64,000 nucleotides of DNA. It comes from Tamarix chinensis. Lineage: Eukaryota; Streptophyta; Magnoliopsida; Caryophyllales; Tamaricaceae. Made by a program: the position numbers and the translations under genes. The DNA lies in the NCBI GenBank assembly GCA_030549775.1, contig CM060181.1, forward strand, positions 1,488,001 through 1,552,000, read 5' to 3'. Shown here piece by piece: positions 47,218 through 59,869 of this stretch. The notes beneath the pieces are model-generated. The model was not told the DNA's origin. It searched no databases and was given only the letters and a program-made list of their open reading frames with translations. Numbering within the stretch: position 1 is the first letter of the stretch; each line of letters opens with the position of its first letter.

Positions 47218-48130
47218 TGTTTGATGATTAGGGCGTTAACAAGGCGGCGCTATCGGTTGCGAAAGCTACCCCAAGTTACGAAATTGGCATCCAACCCTTT
47301 AAACTTGCGATTCCCTAATAATACAGTAAAAGTAAATCACGTTTGGGTGGCAAGACTACGATCTTTCTGCGTCCCCATTTCCTTGATTGCCCTCTCAGGT
47401 TAGATAAGTGTTTCAGTAGTTACATCTGTGCTAGTGGTGCAACCGATTTGCTGAGAGCCTGAGAGGCACGACAATCGGCAACGGTATTGCCCAGAGCTTA
47501 AGAAACGGACCAGCTTGATCGGTTCAAACAGAAAAAGAGGGTTTTGCCGGCTCACATTTGGTTATAATCATGTATTGATTAATACCACTTCGGTCAACCT
47601 AATTTTTACTGTCAATGTACACAAATGTCAAATGATCCAAGGTTTTGCAAACATGATAATCCTATTTTAAAAATTAAGCTACACCTTTCTAAATAGTACA
47701 ATTACTAATATAAGGAAATATGATGGAATTGTTGACGGTAAATGTTGGTTTTTCGGTTTCAAAATATAAGATTTATAACTTTTTAATATTATTTTACAAA
47801 ATAAGACCTATTACAAAAATTATAAAGTATAAAATCCTTTCTTATCTATTTTTTCCATTTATTTGTATTGATAATTATAAATAAAGTTAGAATATTAATC
47901 AAAGGAACACAATTAATATAAAAGTACATTAGTTAATTTACATTGATCAAAGTTTTTAAATTTTATTGTTTTTTAATATGTGTGTTAAAATATTATAAAT
48001 ATTAAATTATGAAATGGATGGAGTGCTATTTTTTTTATTACTAAACTTTATTTAATACCGAAATGAGCAATGAAATACAACTAACTTGAACTGTATATAA
48101 TTATATACTTTATTTAAAATTAGATTATTC
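47218..48130. other. upstream region of the MBD gene
   Basis: 47218-47560 has balanced composition and probably contains the MBD promoter. From about 47560 it is AT-rich with no recognisable gene or repeat. Confidence 0.4.
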
Positions 48131-48730
48131 AAATTCTTCCTAACAACAATACTTGGTCTAATATTAATATCTTGGATTATACTAGTAGCAATGATCTTAG
48201 GATACATGATTTTGCTCTAGAAAACAACCAAGTTGCTAGTGAATCATATCCTATATAACAAAGAAGTCGCTTTCAAAATATCCTACAACCCTCTTCTTCT
48301 TCTTCGGCACACACACATCCATTGCTTACATTGCTACTAAGATTGTGGGAAGAAATAAATGTGTAACCAACTCAGGACTTTCATCCAGCATTGTTGTTGC
48401 AATAGACAAAGAATCAACGGATGATTAAGATCTTCCTATTCTTTCCCAAATATTGAGCAAGATGAATCATCAATCACTCCTCAATTAGCATATATATCCT
48501 TTATCAAGATCTCTTGATGACAATTCAACCAATTTATGATTTTATGCTTCAGTTCACCATCATAATGACACTCAAATAAGGTCCAATGTTGTTTCTCTAT
48601 TATAGGATGAATAAGATCATATAAAGCCCGAATGCTAAACTTCCCTCCAACAACACAAGACTAGTTCAACATATGAGGAATGCTAATTTTATTTCTAGCT
48701 TTGGCAAATATCCATGAACACTTTAAAAAA
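48131..48730 (-). pseudogene. LINE 3' remnant (zf-RVT region)
   Basis: The minus-strand translation gives 'SGKFSIRALYDLI', 'HWTLFECHYDGELKHKIINW', 'LNCHQEILIKDIYAN', then a stop followed by 'GVIDDSSCSIFGKE' and 'EDLNHPLILC'. This follows the plant L1 reverse-transcriptase zinc-binding (zf-RVT) region: 'FS.ksaY..l', 'W..iW....p.K.K.flWl..h..ilT', 'RG.....C..C...EsxxHlf..C'. Stops are present. It may not belong to the LINE at 4625-6990. Confidence 0.6.
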
Positions 48731-51247
48731 AATCCATATATAATTATAAAAGTAATTCGTAAAAACTCATTCTATCTCATAAGAACCCTCTTTAAAGTTT
48801 TCCCACTCACCAATATATAAAATATCTCAAAATCCTAATTTAAAAAATATGGCCAAATAAGAATTTATTAAATAAATTAATTAAATAAATTATTTTATTA
48901 AAATAAAAGAAAATTAATTAAGACAAATCAAGGAGAAAATAATAAATTAATTAATTAGGAAAAATTAAGGAATTTTACTAATTAACATGGAAGTAAGGAA
49001 AAATTATTCAAAATAGCCCAAATTAATCTAAAAAGGAATTTAATTATTATTATTTTTTAAATATTATAAATTTTAAATATTCAAAAATACCAAATATCCT
49101 AAATACTCCAACCCACCTATTTTTTTTCTTTTTCTTTTCTTTTTCTCCTTCTTTTCCCTTTTTCTTTATTTCCCTCCTTTCTCCTTTTCTTTTTTCTCTT
49201 CTCCCCCGATTTGGGCCAACCCCCCCCCCTCGCGGCCCAATCTCCCCCTTCCCCCTTCTCCTCCTGCGCGGCCCAAAGCTCACGTCCCTCTCCCCCTTCG
49301 GCCGCCCGCGTTTTCCCCTCCCCTTTTCTTTCTTTCTTTCCTTCCTGGATTGCTGGTCCAACCTCCTCCTCCTCCTCCTTCTTCTTCTTCCCCAATGCCA
49401 AGGCCCTACAACCCTATTTTTCGCCAGCCACCACCGCACTCTGTCCTTCCCCTCCCTCACTCGTCATTTTCTTTCACCATTTTGACCCAACCCACCTTCT
49501 CTCCTCTCACACATGCCCTACCCTTTCCTTTCTCCCCCTGCCATGGCAGACCAGTGCTGCCTGCCACCTCGCCGAGTGACGTGCCTGGCACCTTCACCCT
49601 TTTTGTCCTCTTCCCCCTGTCATTTTTCCCTCCATTGGTCCTAAAAATATCTCATAGGCAGCCCCAAACTCGGACTCTTTCCGCACCTAGAAAATCATGT
49701 CCCTTGCACCACCATTTGATCAAATGACCGCCTCATCGCCGCCGCTCAATGCCACCACCCACAGAACTACCCCCTACATCACTATCTACCCAACTATACC
49801 TCCCTTCTCCCTCAATTTTCCCTACACAAGCCACCCCGCCTATGCAAATTTCCCCTCCCAATTAACCCCTCATCAACCCCCGCCGCCCTTCGCATTACCT
49901 TCCACTACCACTCTTGCCAAAACCACCACCCCTTACGCCTCCCAAAATTACTTGTAGACCTTTCCCTACCATCCTTTTCTCCTTCCTCCCTTCCTCCCTC
50001 TCCACCACCCTTGGCCACCACAGCACCATCGTTTGTGTCGCCGTCTTTGGCTACGCTAGCACCACCACTCCAACCCTCTCTACCTGGGCATCCACCACCA
50101 CCTCAACTTCTAGCCTCACTATCCCTCTCCTATTCCCAACACTCAACTATTCCTCTTTTCTCCCTCCACCGCCACCGGTGCCGCCACCGTCTCTACATGG
50201 TACTCTAACCTTCCCAACCCCTAAACCCATTTTATGCAAGTATTAGCTATTTTTTATGGTATTAATGGTATTATCCATATTATTATTGTTGTTGTTTTTG
50301 TTGTTACTTAACCTTACTTTAAAATTTGCCTAACCAATAATAATAATATTATTATTATTAATGGTCTGCAACTTTAGTGTTATTATGATTATGATTTTTA
50401 TTATTATTACTACTACTACTACTACTATTAATTATCCTCATTATTATTCCTACTATTATTATTAATGCTAGCTTTGGCTTATTATTATTACCTTTATTAT
50501 TATGGTAAATATTTAAACCCTTATATTACTATTGCCATTTTGATCATTATTATTATTATTAGTATTATTCTTAATATTATTATTGTCGTTGTTGTTGTTA
50601 TTGATATTAGATTTGGCATGTTATCATTTTGCTGCTATAAAAGAAGAGTACTCAAACCTTGATATTATTATTCTAATATTGCTAATATTATTCCTAATAC
50701 CTTTATTATTAACATTGTTACTATAGTATTATTAGTATTACTGTTATTATTTTTATTATTATTATTATTACTATTATTATTATAGTAAAAATATTCGAAC
50801 CCTTATATTATCATTATTTCAAATATAACTATTATTATTATTATCCTTAGCAATATTAGTATTTTTTTAGTATTACTATTATTATATTATTATTTTATCC
50901 CTAACCCTATTATTAGCCTTAGCCTTAAAAATACTAGGGTTTCTATTACTAGGAGTATTATTATTACTATTATTATTATTAACATCATTATTTTTGCTAT
51001 AACTAGTGTTAGTACTATTATTAGAAGAAATAAAGCTATTATATTTAATAATATAAATATAGCTATAAATATTAACATAAATCTATTGTGACTAGTAATA
51101 ATCTAATAGGCTAACTTGAGGATAGAAACCCTAGTTTTCACTTGTAAAGTTTCCTTTAGCAATAGTAATCCTAATCTTAGAATAAAATAGGAAATAATAA
51201 TATTTTTGGTAGGAGCGAAACTAATCCTTAGGTTTTTCCTCTTATAG

Positions 51248-51308
51248 GTGAAACCAGTCAAAACCCTAAGGAAGCGTAGGAGCGTGTCCAAGATCAGTGT
51301 CATGTTAG
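51248..51308 (+). other. conserved 61-nt exon-like block (LTR A)
   Basis: Bounded by 'tttcctcttatag' and 'gtaagg'. Contains 'CTAAGGAAGCGTAGGAGCGTG'-type sequence also found in B, D, E and the array. The 3' boundary is TTAG|GTAAGG. Confidence 0.5.
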
Positions 51309-52569
51309 GTAAGGGTGTAGCTAAGGCCTTATGTGTGGTGTGTGTCCTATATACCTTGGATGCCATCTATAATGATATATTGTGTATCTTCTGCTATTAT
51401 TATAACCGTTTTATGTGTAGCGAAGCTTGGAGTTGAGGTATGCTCTTGTGTTCTCTTATGGCATGTGTACAGTATATTTGTGCTGTGAATGGTGATGTGA
51501 TGTGATATGACCCTTTTAGGACATGCATGCTAGAATAATTAATGTAGTGATATGGGGTAGAAGGATAAAAAAGAAAAATGGGGAAGTAAGTGGACCAAGG
51601 GGAAGTTAGTTAACTAAGGGGAAATAAGTTGACCAAGGAACGTGGGATTGACCTAAATATCCCATAATCTATGAGAAGAAGAATAAAAGGAGACTTTAAG
51701 CAAAATAAAGTGGATGAACTTTGTATGGGAGAATCTAGGGTTTACATAGGAGAATCTAGGGTTTAATATGGGAATTTTAGGGTTTTAAATGAAAAATCTA
51801 AGGGCTATGGATGGAGTCCACATGGGGGTGAGCTTTACGTATGTAAAGTTGCCTTGGGGTCCGAGGAAGGTAATGGAAGAGTTTTTTGGGTGATTAAAGG
51901 CTTTGGGTAAAAAATAGTACGTGGGACAGTATAAGGGTGCATAGGAGATCAAGCTAGGGTTTGGTAGGAAACCCTAATCTAAGGATGTGGTAAAAAAGAA
52001 AAATAAATAAGGTGAGTGGAGTATGAGATGAGGATGGAGGATTGTCATGTGTGGGGGTGAGCATGGGTATAATGGGAAGCAAGAGTAGAAGGTGAGAGAT
52101 GGAGGGGTGACAGGTGGAAAGGAGGATGCTAGGGTTTGGTGTGGTCACCTAAGATTTCATGGTCACACGTATATTTGAGAAGTAAAGTGAGATTATGAGG
52201 TTGAATCTAAAGGTTGTGATGTATTGGGTATTAAGACAGTTTGGGTTGTGTAGGCAGAGAAGGATAGGCCACATAGGCCCAAATTAGGGTTTTCTGTAGA
52301 AAACCCTAAGGAAGACTGTGAATGCGCTTAGTGGTGTTAGGTGTGGGCCTTGACCCACACACCTAGAAGTTGGACCTCTAGTGTGAGTAGTGGAATAAGG
52401 AAAGGATGTTGAGATAGTTAGGAGGAGCAAAAGTCTCAAGATATGGGACGAGCTCTCTTAGGAGGATAGAAGTAGAAGGTTGGTGGCATACATGTCAAGG
52501 GTGAAATATTATCGAATAAGACACGAATAAGACAATAATCATTTAAAGAGGAAGATTGTTGAGCTAGGC

Positions 52570-52925
52570 TCAGACCGGTCCACCGACGAATAATAATGGC
52601 CAGGAGTTGGGGTGCCCTAGAGACTGGTCCACCAGCGAATAATAATGGCCAGGAGCATTTTACCTTATATAATTTTTGATCCACCTACTATAATAGTGGG
52701 GGTTTCCGTACTCAGCAAACCAAACGTAATGAAGCTAAGACATGGGAAATACACTAAGTAATTACAGTGAAACACCATGTGAGTCAAGGCCGGACCGGTC
52801 CACCAGCGAATAATAGTGGTCAAGAGTGTTTTTCCCTAGAGACCAATCCACCAGCGAATAATAGCGGTCAGGAGTATTCTACCCTATATGTATTCCGGTC
52901 CACCGGCTATAATAGTGGGGTTCTC
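52570..52925 (+). repeat. CCACCGG-type minisatellite (LTR A)
   Basis: Six units such as 'accggtccaccagcgaata'/'ataatggccaggag' and a final 'CCACCGGCTATAATAGTGG'. Confidence 0.8.
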
Positions 52926-53503
52926 GCACTCGCATGGATTGATAAAAAGTATGTGTGAAATGAATATATTGTTAAGAGAGCTAAAGAACAAATTTATCTG
53001 GACTATAATCCAGCCTCATTATCTGTATTATTGAATGTTGCCTATATGATCATGCTTGTGTTATATGCCTTATATGTTTAGCCTTAGTTGCATGGTTACT
53101 TTGCTCAGTATGTAGTGTATTGACCACCTGTTTCATGAGTGTTGCTCATTCATACGAGCAGAGGGCCTACCTGAGTTTGTGTAGGTAGATGATGATATCT
53201 TCGATGCCTATGACACTTACGAGGCATCAAACGGGACTAAGAGTTGAGCCTAGACCTAGCCTAGGGATCGAGAATGACCTGGCCAGATTCTATCTTCTGT
53301 TTCGTTTTTCCTATACCGTTTTGATTTAGTTTTATGCTGTTGTACAGTGTTTTCTATTGTTGGGAACTTTAATCCTTACTTCTGGATTGTAACTCTTTTG
53401 TTTACCGCACTCTGATTTTCTGTATGGTGAATGATTCAGTTCTTTTATGAATTCTCATATTAATTATGAACTTAGGTTTAATGTTAATTTTATTCAGCCT
53501 TAG

Positions 53504-53549
53504 CACTTAGTACTGGAACGGTAGGAGTGAACCGGTCTGGTACTAAGTG
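53504..53549 (+). other. terminal LTR stem-loop (LTR A)
   Basis: Perfect stem CACTTAGTAC/GTACTAAGTG, 100 nt before the LTR end. Confidence 0.6.
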
Positions 53550-53654
53550 TGGCGGTAATATCCCCAAAATTTACAATTTTGTTATTTCACTTTTGTTAAA
53601 CCTTTTCATCAAACAAAATTTTTCAGTAGTAAATTTTGAGGATCTTACAATGTA

Positions 53655-54038
53655 TGTCGCCAACTAATGCCAACGAGTAGTGACCATTACCTATTCTTTC
53701 ATAAATTTCATTGATTAGTGATTACACTTTAGAATGCCTTTTTCTTTTTAAATTTAGCCTCATTGGCAAATAAATATTTTTTTATTTTATCGTACTTATT
53801 TTATTTAAATATTTTTTAAACCAATATTTTATTAAAATTACCCTTTTTGAACTGATATATTTAATTATAATAAATTAATTTATTAAATTAATTTATCTAT
53901 CAAAAATATTAAATGTCATTATTCTAAAAATTATTTTATTTTATTTTTCCCCTTTTCCTTTTTCCTTTTTCCTTTTTCCTTTTCCTTTCTCCTTTTTCTT
54001 CCTTTTTCTTATCTTTTTCCTTTTCTTCTTCCCCCATC
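53655..54038 (+). mobile_element. left part of element C
   Basis: AT-rich sequence running into a pyrimidine tract (53945-54035) of the kind found in family U3 regions, cut at 54038 by the insertion of LTR B. It resumes at 58785: the pieces rejoin as '..cccccatc|aggcc|atctggcct'. The left boundary of C is unclear; similarity to the family U3 is weak before about 53930. Confidence 0.45.
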
Positions 54039-55599
54039 AGACCTAAAATATCCCAAAACCCTAATTTTAGAAATTATGGCCAAATAAGGATTTATTAGCA
54101 AAATTAGTTAAGTAAAATTATTTTATTAAAATAAAAGGGAATTAATTAAGGTAAAACAAGAAGAAAATAATAAATATTTTAATTAGAAAAAATTAGGGTG
54201 ATTTGCTAATTAAAAGGGAAGTTGAGGAAAATTTATTCAAAATAACCAAATTAATCTAAAAAGGAATTTAATTATTATTATTATTTTAAATATTATTAAT
54301 TTTAAATATTTAAAAATATCAAATGCCCAAAATACCCCAACCCATTTGTTTTCTCTTTCTTCCTTTTTTTTCTTTTTCTTCTTTCTTTTCCTTTTTTCTT
54401 TCTTTCTCTCCTTTCTCCTTTTCTTTCTCTTCTTCCCCGAATTAGGCCTGCCTCCTCCGCAGCCCAATCCCTTCCTCCCCTTTCTCCTTTGGTGCGGCCC
54501 AGATCGCACACCTCACCTTTCTTTCCTTCACCTATCGCCTGCACAGTCGACTCTTCTTTTCTTTCTTTTCTTTCTCCTTAGACCATCGGTCCAGCCTTCT
54601 TCTCTTCCTTCTTTTTCTTCCTCCCCCTTCGCGACCTGCAACTTCCCCCAACATGCACCTTGATTCTTGATGCCAACCATGCCCGCTGACCAGCCGTCAC
54701 TACCCTCTCTTCCCTACCGATCCGCCTCCCTTTCCGACCCAACCAACCTTCCCCTCTTCTCACGCATCGTTGCTTCTCCTCAACCCAATCACAGCATGCC
54801 ATGGCAGACCTGCGCCAGCCTGCCATCGCCGGTCAGTGTACCCTATCCTACTTGCCCCTTATTCTCCCACTTCCCTCTATTATAATCCCCATACTTTAGC
54901 CCTAAAAATACCCCATAACCAACCCTGAACTCGAACTCTTTCCCGCACCCAAAAAATCCCTTCCCTTCCACTAGTGCCCGATCAGATGCCCTCGACATCG
55001 TCATCGCCCAGCACCGCCACTCGAGCCACCTATAGTATCACTCTCTGCATCACCCTCTACCAAACTATGCCACCCTCCGCCCTCAATTTGCCTTGCACAA
55101 GCCACCCCGGCCGTGCAAAGTACCCTTCCCGAGCAGCCACACTTCCACCCCCGCCGCCCTTTGCACCATCGTTCGCCACCACTCACATCGCAACCTCCAC
55201 ATTTTACACCTCCCAAATTTCCCTACAGACCTTCCTCACCTCCCCACCCCACCCACACCCTCCCACAATCCCACCTCCTACCCCCTCCCTCCTCCCTCCT
55301 CCCCATCCTCCCTCTCCACCCTTCCTCCCTTTCCACCACTCTCAGCCACCATAGCACCACCGCCTGCACAGCCGCCTTTAGCCACGCCACCATCCCCATT
55401 CCAACCCTCTCAACTTGGGCAACCTCAACCACCCCAACTTCCACCCTCATTCCCCCTCTCCTATTCCCAACACTCAACTATCCTCCTTTTCTCCCTCTTT
55501 CCCCACCGACGTCGGTGCCGCCAGTCACCACCAACCCTAGGTGGTACCCTAAACCCTCTCAACCCTTAAACCCTAATTATGCAAGCCTTATTCATTTTA

Positions 55600-55609
55600 A
55601 TTGTATTAT

Positions 55610-55642
<33 letters not shown>

Positions 55643-55750
55643 ATTATTATTATTATCATTATCATTATTATTGTTGTTGTTGTTGTTGTTGTTATTATTA
55701 TTATTTACTATTATTTATCATGCTTAGTATAATCCCTGAGTTGTTGTTGC

Positions 55751-55799
<49 letters not shown>

Positions 55800-55930
55800 A
55801 TCGTTATTGTTATTATCATCAATACTAGCCTTGTCATATTATCATTTTGTTGCTATTAAAAATGTTCAAACCTTATTATTAATATTTAGTATTCGAATAT
55901 TACTCTTACTAATATTATTCTTAACACTTC

Positions 55931-55969
<39 letters not shown>

Positions 55970-56140
55970 ATATTATTATTATTATTACTATTGTTGTTGT
56001 TGTTGTTGTTGTTGGTGTTCTTATGGTAAAAATATTTAAACCCTTATATTATCATTATTTCAAATATTACTATTATTATTACTATCCTTAGCAATATTAG
56101 TATTTTGTTAGTGTTACTATTATTACATTATTATTTTATC
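55600..56140. repeat. (GTT)n/(ATT)n microsatellites in LTR B
   Basis: Long GTT runs at about 55612-55640 and 55740-55800 and ATT runs at 55930-55970, with (GTT) again near 55990. Confidence 0.9.
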
Positions 56141-56438
56141 CCTAACCCTATTATTAGTCTTAGCCTTAAAAATACTATGGTTTCTATTACTAGGAGTATT
56201 AGTATTACTATTATTATTAATATCGCTATTTTGCTATAACTATTGTTAGTACTATTATTAGAGGAAATAAAGCTATTAGATTTAATAATATAAATATGGC
56301 TATAAATATTATCAAAAACCCTATTTTTCACTTGTAAAGTTTCTTTTAATAATAGTAACCCTAATCTTAGAATAAAATAGGAAATAATAGTATTTTTTGT
56401 AGGAGGGAAACTAATCCTTAGTTGTTTCCCTCTTATAG

Positions 56439-56500
56439 GTGAAACCTGTCAAAACCCTAAGGAGGCGTAGGAGCGTACTACAAGACCGGTGACATGCTAG
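56439..56500 (+). other. conserved 62-nt exon-like block (LTR B)
   Basis: Preceded by 'tttccctcttatag'. The 3' boundary is CTAG|ATAAGG, i.e. the donor GT has changed to AT, consistent with a decayed copy. Confidence 0.45.
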
Positions 56501-57704
56501 ATAAGGGTTTAGCTAATGCCTTATGTGTGCTATGTGTCTTATATGCCTTAGATGCCATGTATAACGGGAATGTTGTGTATCTTATGCTATTAGTTTAACT
56601 ATTTTATGTGTAGTGCAGCTTGGAGTTAAGGTATGCTCATGTGCTTTCTTATGGTATGTGTTTAATATGTATATGCGGTGAAATGTGATGTGATGTGATG
56701 TGGCCCTTTAGGACATGCATGAAAGGATATTTAATGTGGTATTGTGAGATGGAAAGATGAAAAAGAAAAATAGGAAAGTAAGATGGCTAAGGGGGAAGTA
56801 AGTTCGCTAGCGTAGGTAGGATTGACCTAAATATTCCATGATCCATGAGTGGATGAATAAAGGGGGACTTTAATTAAAACAAAAGAGTGGAAGAATATAT
56901 GGTTAGGGAGAATCTAGGGTTTTGCATGAAAACTTCAAGGGTTTGCATGGGATGGATAGAGTCTGCATAGGGGTGAATTTTACATATGGAAAGTTAACTT
57001 AGGGTGCGAGGAAGGTAATGGAAGAGTTGTTTGGGTGATTGGAGGCTTTGGGTGAAAAATAGCATGTGGGACAGTATAAGGGTGCATAGGAGACCGAGTT
57101 AGGGTTTGAGAGGAAATCCTAATTTGAGAAGGTAGAAAAAGGAAAAATAAATGAGGGTGAGTGGAGTATAAGATGAGGATGGAGGATTATCAGGTGAGGG
57201 ACGAGCATGGGAATCATGGGAAAACAAGAGTGGAAGGTGAGAAATGGAGGGTTGACATGTGGAAAGGAGGACACTAGGGTTTGGTGTGACCACCCAGGGT
57301 TTCGTGGGCACATGTGTGCTTGGGGAATAAAGTGAGATGACGATGGTAGAATCTAAGGGTTGTGATGTGTAGGGTGTTAAAACAGTTTGGGTTGTGTGAG
57401 GTAGAGAAGGATGGGCTACATAGGTCCACATTAGGGTTTCTAGAGAAAACCCTAAGGTAAGATAGTGAGTGGAATTGGAGGTGTAAGGTAGTGGGCCTTG
57501 ACCCACATTAGGGTTTCTAGTATGAGCTAGGGAAAGGAGGAAAAGATGTTGAGGCAAGTTAGGAGGTGCAGGAGTCTCAAGATATGAGATGGGCCCTCTT
57601 GGAGGATAAGTGTAGATGGAGTTAGTCATGCATGTCTAGGGTGAAACTTTTTGAATAAGATACGGTAAAACATTAATCATGTAAAGTGGAAGATTATTGA
57701 GTCC

Positions 57705-58060
57705 GGCCCAAACCGATCCACCGGCATAATAGTGGCCAAGTGCTTGGTTGCTCTAGAGACCGATCCACCGGCATATAATAGTGGTTAGGTGCATTCTGCC
57801 CTATAAGTGACAGCTCAACAGGCTATAATAGTGGGGGATCCTGAGCTCAATAAAATAAACCCTAAGTTTGTTAAGACATATAAAAAACACTAAGTACTTA
57901 CAGAGGATTGGAACACTATAAGAGTCGGGGACAGACTGATCCACCGGCATAATAGTGGTCAGGAGCATTTTGCCCTAGAGACTGATCCACCAGCATATAA
58001 TAATGGCCAGGTGTGTTTTACCCTACAAGTAACCAATCTACCAGCTATAATAGTGGAGTT
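57705..58060 (+). repeat. CCACCGG-type minisatellite (LTR B)
   Basis: Six units with 'accgatccaccggcataata' followed by 'gtggccaggtgc' and 'gctataatagtgg'. Confidence 0.8.
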
Positions 58061-59869
58061 CCCATGCTCGCATGGATTGATAAAAAGCATAGTGTGAATG
58101 AGTATCGATCAGAGATTAAATAATTAATTTATCCAGACTATAGCTTGGCCTTTATTTATCTAAAATGATTGTATGTTGTTGTGTTATCCTGCTTGGATTA
58201 TGTGCCTTTGTGTATTGGCCTTAGTGTATGGTTACCTTGCTCAATACATAGCGTATTAACCGCCCTTTTATGGATGTTGCTCATTCCCACGAGCAGAAGA
58301 CTCCTATGAGTTTATGTAGGTTGGTGATGCCATTTTTGATGTGTTCGATGCTTACAAGGCATCAGACGGGGTTGAGTGTTGAGCATGGACTTGGCACGAA
58401 GATCGAGAGTAGCATGGCCAGACCTTCTCCTTTTGTTCTTCCGTTTTATATTGGTCTTTCTAGAATTAAACTTTTATCACTTTGTAGACTTTATTCTTTT
58501 AAGGAACTTTGACTACGTACTTTGGATTCTAACTCTTTTTCATTCACTCTGATTTCTACCTTATAATTGTTTAATGCTTTATTGAAGTCTTACTTTGAGT
58601 TAGATTTATGATGGTTGTTAAATTTCTTTTAGCCTTGTGGTTAGTACGGGAACAGCCGGGGGCAGGCTTGTATTGATCGCGGTGGTAACATTCCCAAAAT
58701 TCATAAGTTTTAATTTAATTGCTTTTGCTAAATCTTAAATAAAATAAAAATTGTCAGTAGTAAATTATGGGGTGCTACAAGGCCATCTGGCCTATGGCCC
58801 TCTTTCCTCCCTTGCGCTAGGCCATCGGGCCACTCCATTTCTCCTCCCTCTCCCGTGCAACCATCCCTAAACTGCCTCCCCTTTCATTTTCTTTTCCTCC
58901 CCCCTAGTTGGGCCAACCCAAACCTCTTCTTTTCTTCTCCTCCTCCTCGTGAGTGGGCCAGCGTGCTCCCCTTTCTTTCTTTCCTCGCTTGGCCAACCTA
59001 CCTCTTCTTCCTTTTCTTCTTCTTCTTTCCTCCTTCCTTCTCCTTTGACTCTACATGCCATGCCTCCCGCACAGCCTGTAACCGCCACCTCTACTTCTGC
59101 CATGGTAGCCAAGCTGCCCTACTATCACACTCCCTCTCTCCCCCGTCCCTTTCCTTCCATTTTTGGCCACACTCGAGCCTGCAACCCTCCCCCATGTGCC
59201 TTACCTTTCCTTCTCCTTCTCCTTCTCCCTACAACCTACCACCCTCAACCATCACCTTCACCGCCTAGCTAACTACCAAAGCCATCTCCTTGACACCACT
59301 TCAACCTCCCTGCACCACCTCATCACCCTCACTAGCCCATGCAACCTCCTTCCCTTCCTCTCTTTTATTTCCTTTCCCCCTTGGCCTTCACCCTACACCA
59401 CCACCATTTGTCACCATCCTTCCTCTTATCCCACCCACCTCTCCACCACCACCAGCCACCTCCACTCCAATCCCCCTAGAACCTCCCCTATCACCACTTT
59501 GCCTGCCAAAACCCCTGCAGATCCTCCCTTCACCTCTTCTTTCCCCTTCCTTCTTCTCCTCAGCCCAACCTTCGTCCCACTTTTCTAGGAAAGAGCCTTA
59601 TTGTTAATGCTTAATGAAAGAGCCTTGTTTCTAACAATAATGTTAAATACATATGTATGATATAATATGCTGATGTGGCCATTTGTTACATAGATAATGT
59701 TAATTTGAGCCCTAGTGGCACTTTGGTAAATTTTGCTTATGTAAAAGGTGTGGCCTAACTAAGTTTGTGTGATATGTGCTAATGAGTATTAATGATAAAT
59801 AAGAATAGTTGCTGGTGTTGGATGATGTATATGGACCGTGTATATTAATATTTATATAGTGAGGATATT

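Larger units (their letters stand above)
48818..53649 (+). mobile_element. solo LTR A of the giant-LTR family (4.83 kb)
   Basis: Starts TAAAATATCTC (decayed from TGAAATGCCCC) and ends GAGGATCTTACA. The flanks atata (48813-48817) and atgta (53650-53654) form a 5-bp target duplication with one difference. Same internal order as the array LTRs: AT-rich U3, pyrimidine tract (49125-49205), GC/C-rich leader, ATT-rich block (50220-51070), 61-nt exon-like block, agggttt-rich minisatellite (51540-51990), CCACCGG repeats (52570-52925), acceptor-like site (53184), terminal stem-loop (53504-53549). The TATA position reads 'cctaaaaatatctc', so the promoter is decayed. It is older than the array. Confidence 0.8.
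54044..58779 (+). mobile_element. solo LTR B nested in element C (4.74 kb)
   Basis: Starts TAAAATATCCC, ends GGGGTGCTACA. The target duplication is agacc (54039-54043) and aggcc (58780-58784), one difference. Shares the family order: pyrimidine/GC-rich leader, GTT/ATT microsatellites (55600-56140), 62-nt exon-like block (56439-56500, but its donor reads ATAAGG), agggttt-rich repeats, CCACCGG repeats (57705-58060), acceptor-like site (58319). TATA position 'cctaaaaatacccc'. Proline-rich open frames at 54970-55600 come from C-rich low-complexity DNA. Confidence 0.8.

Noticed and set aside
49211..50246. Proline/serine-rich frames of 62-125 codons in LTR A
   Set aside because: C-rich low-complexity leader sequence; several overlapping frames stay open together.
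54974..56091. Frames up to 204 codons, Pro/His-rich then Leu/Cys/Tyr-rich, in LTR B
   Set aside because: Translation of C-rich and GTT/ATT microsatellite DNA; no family.
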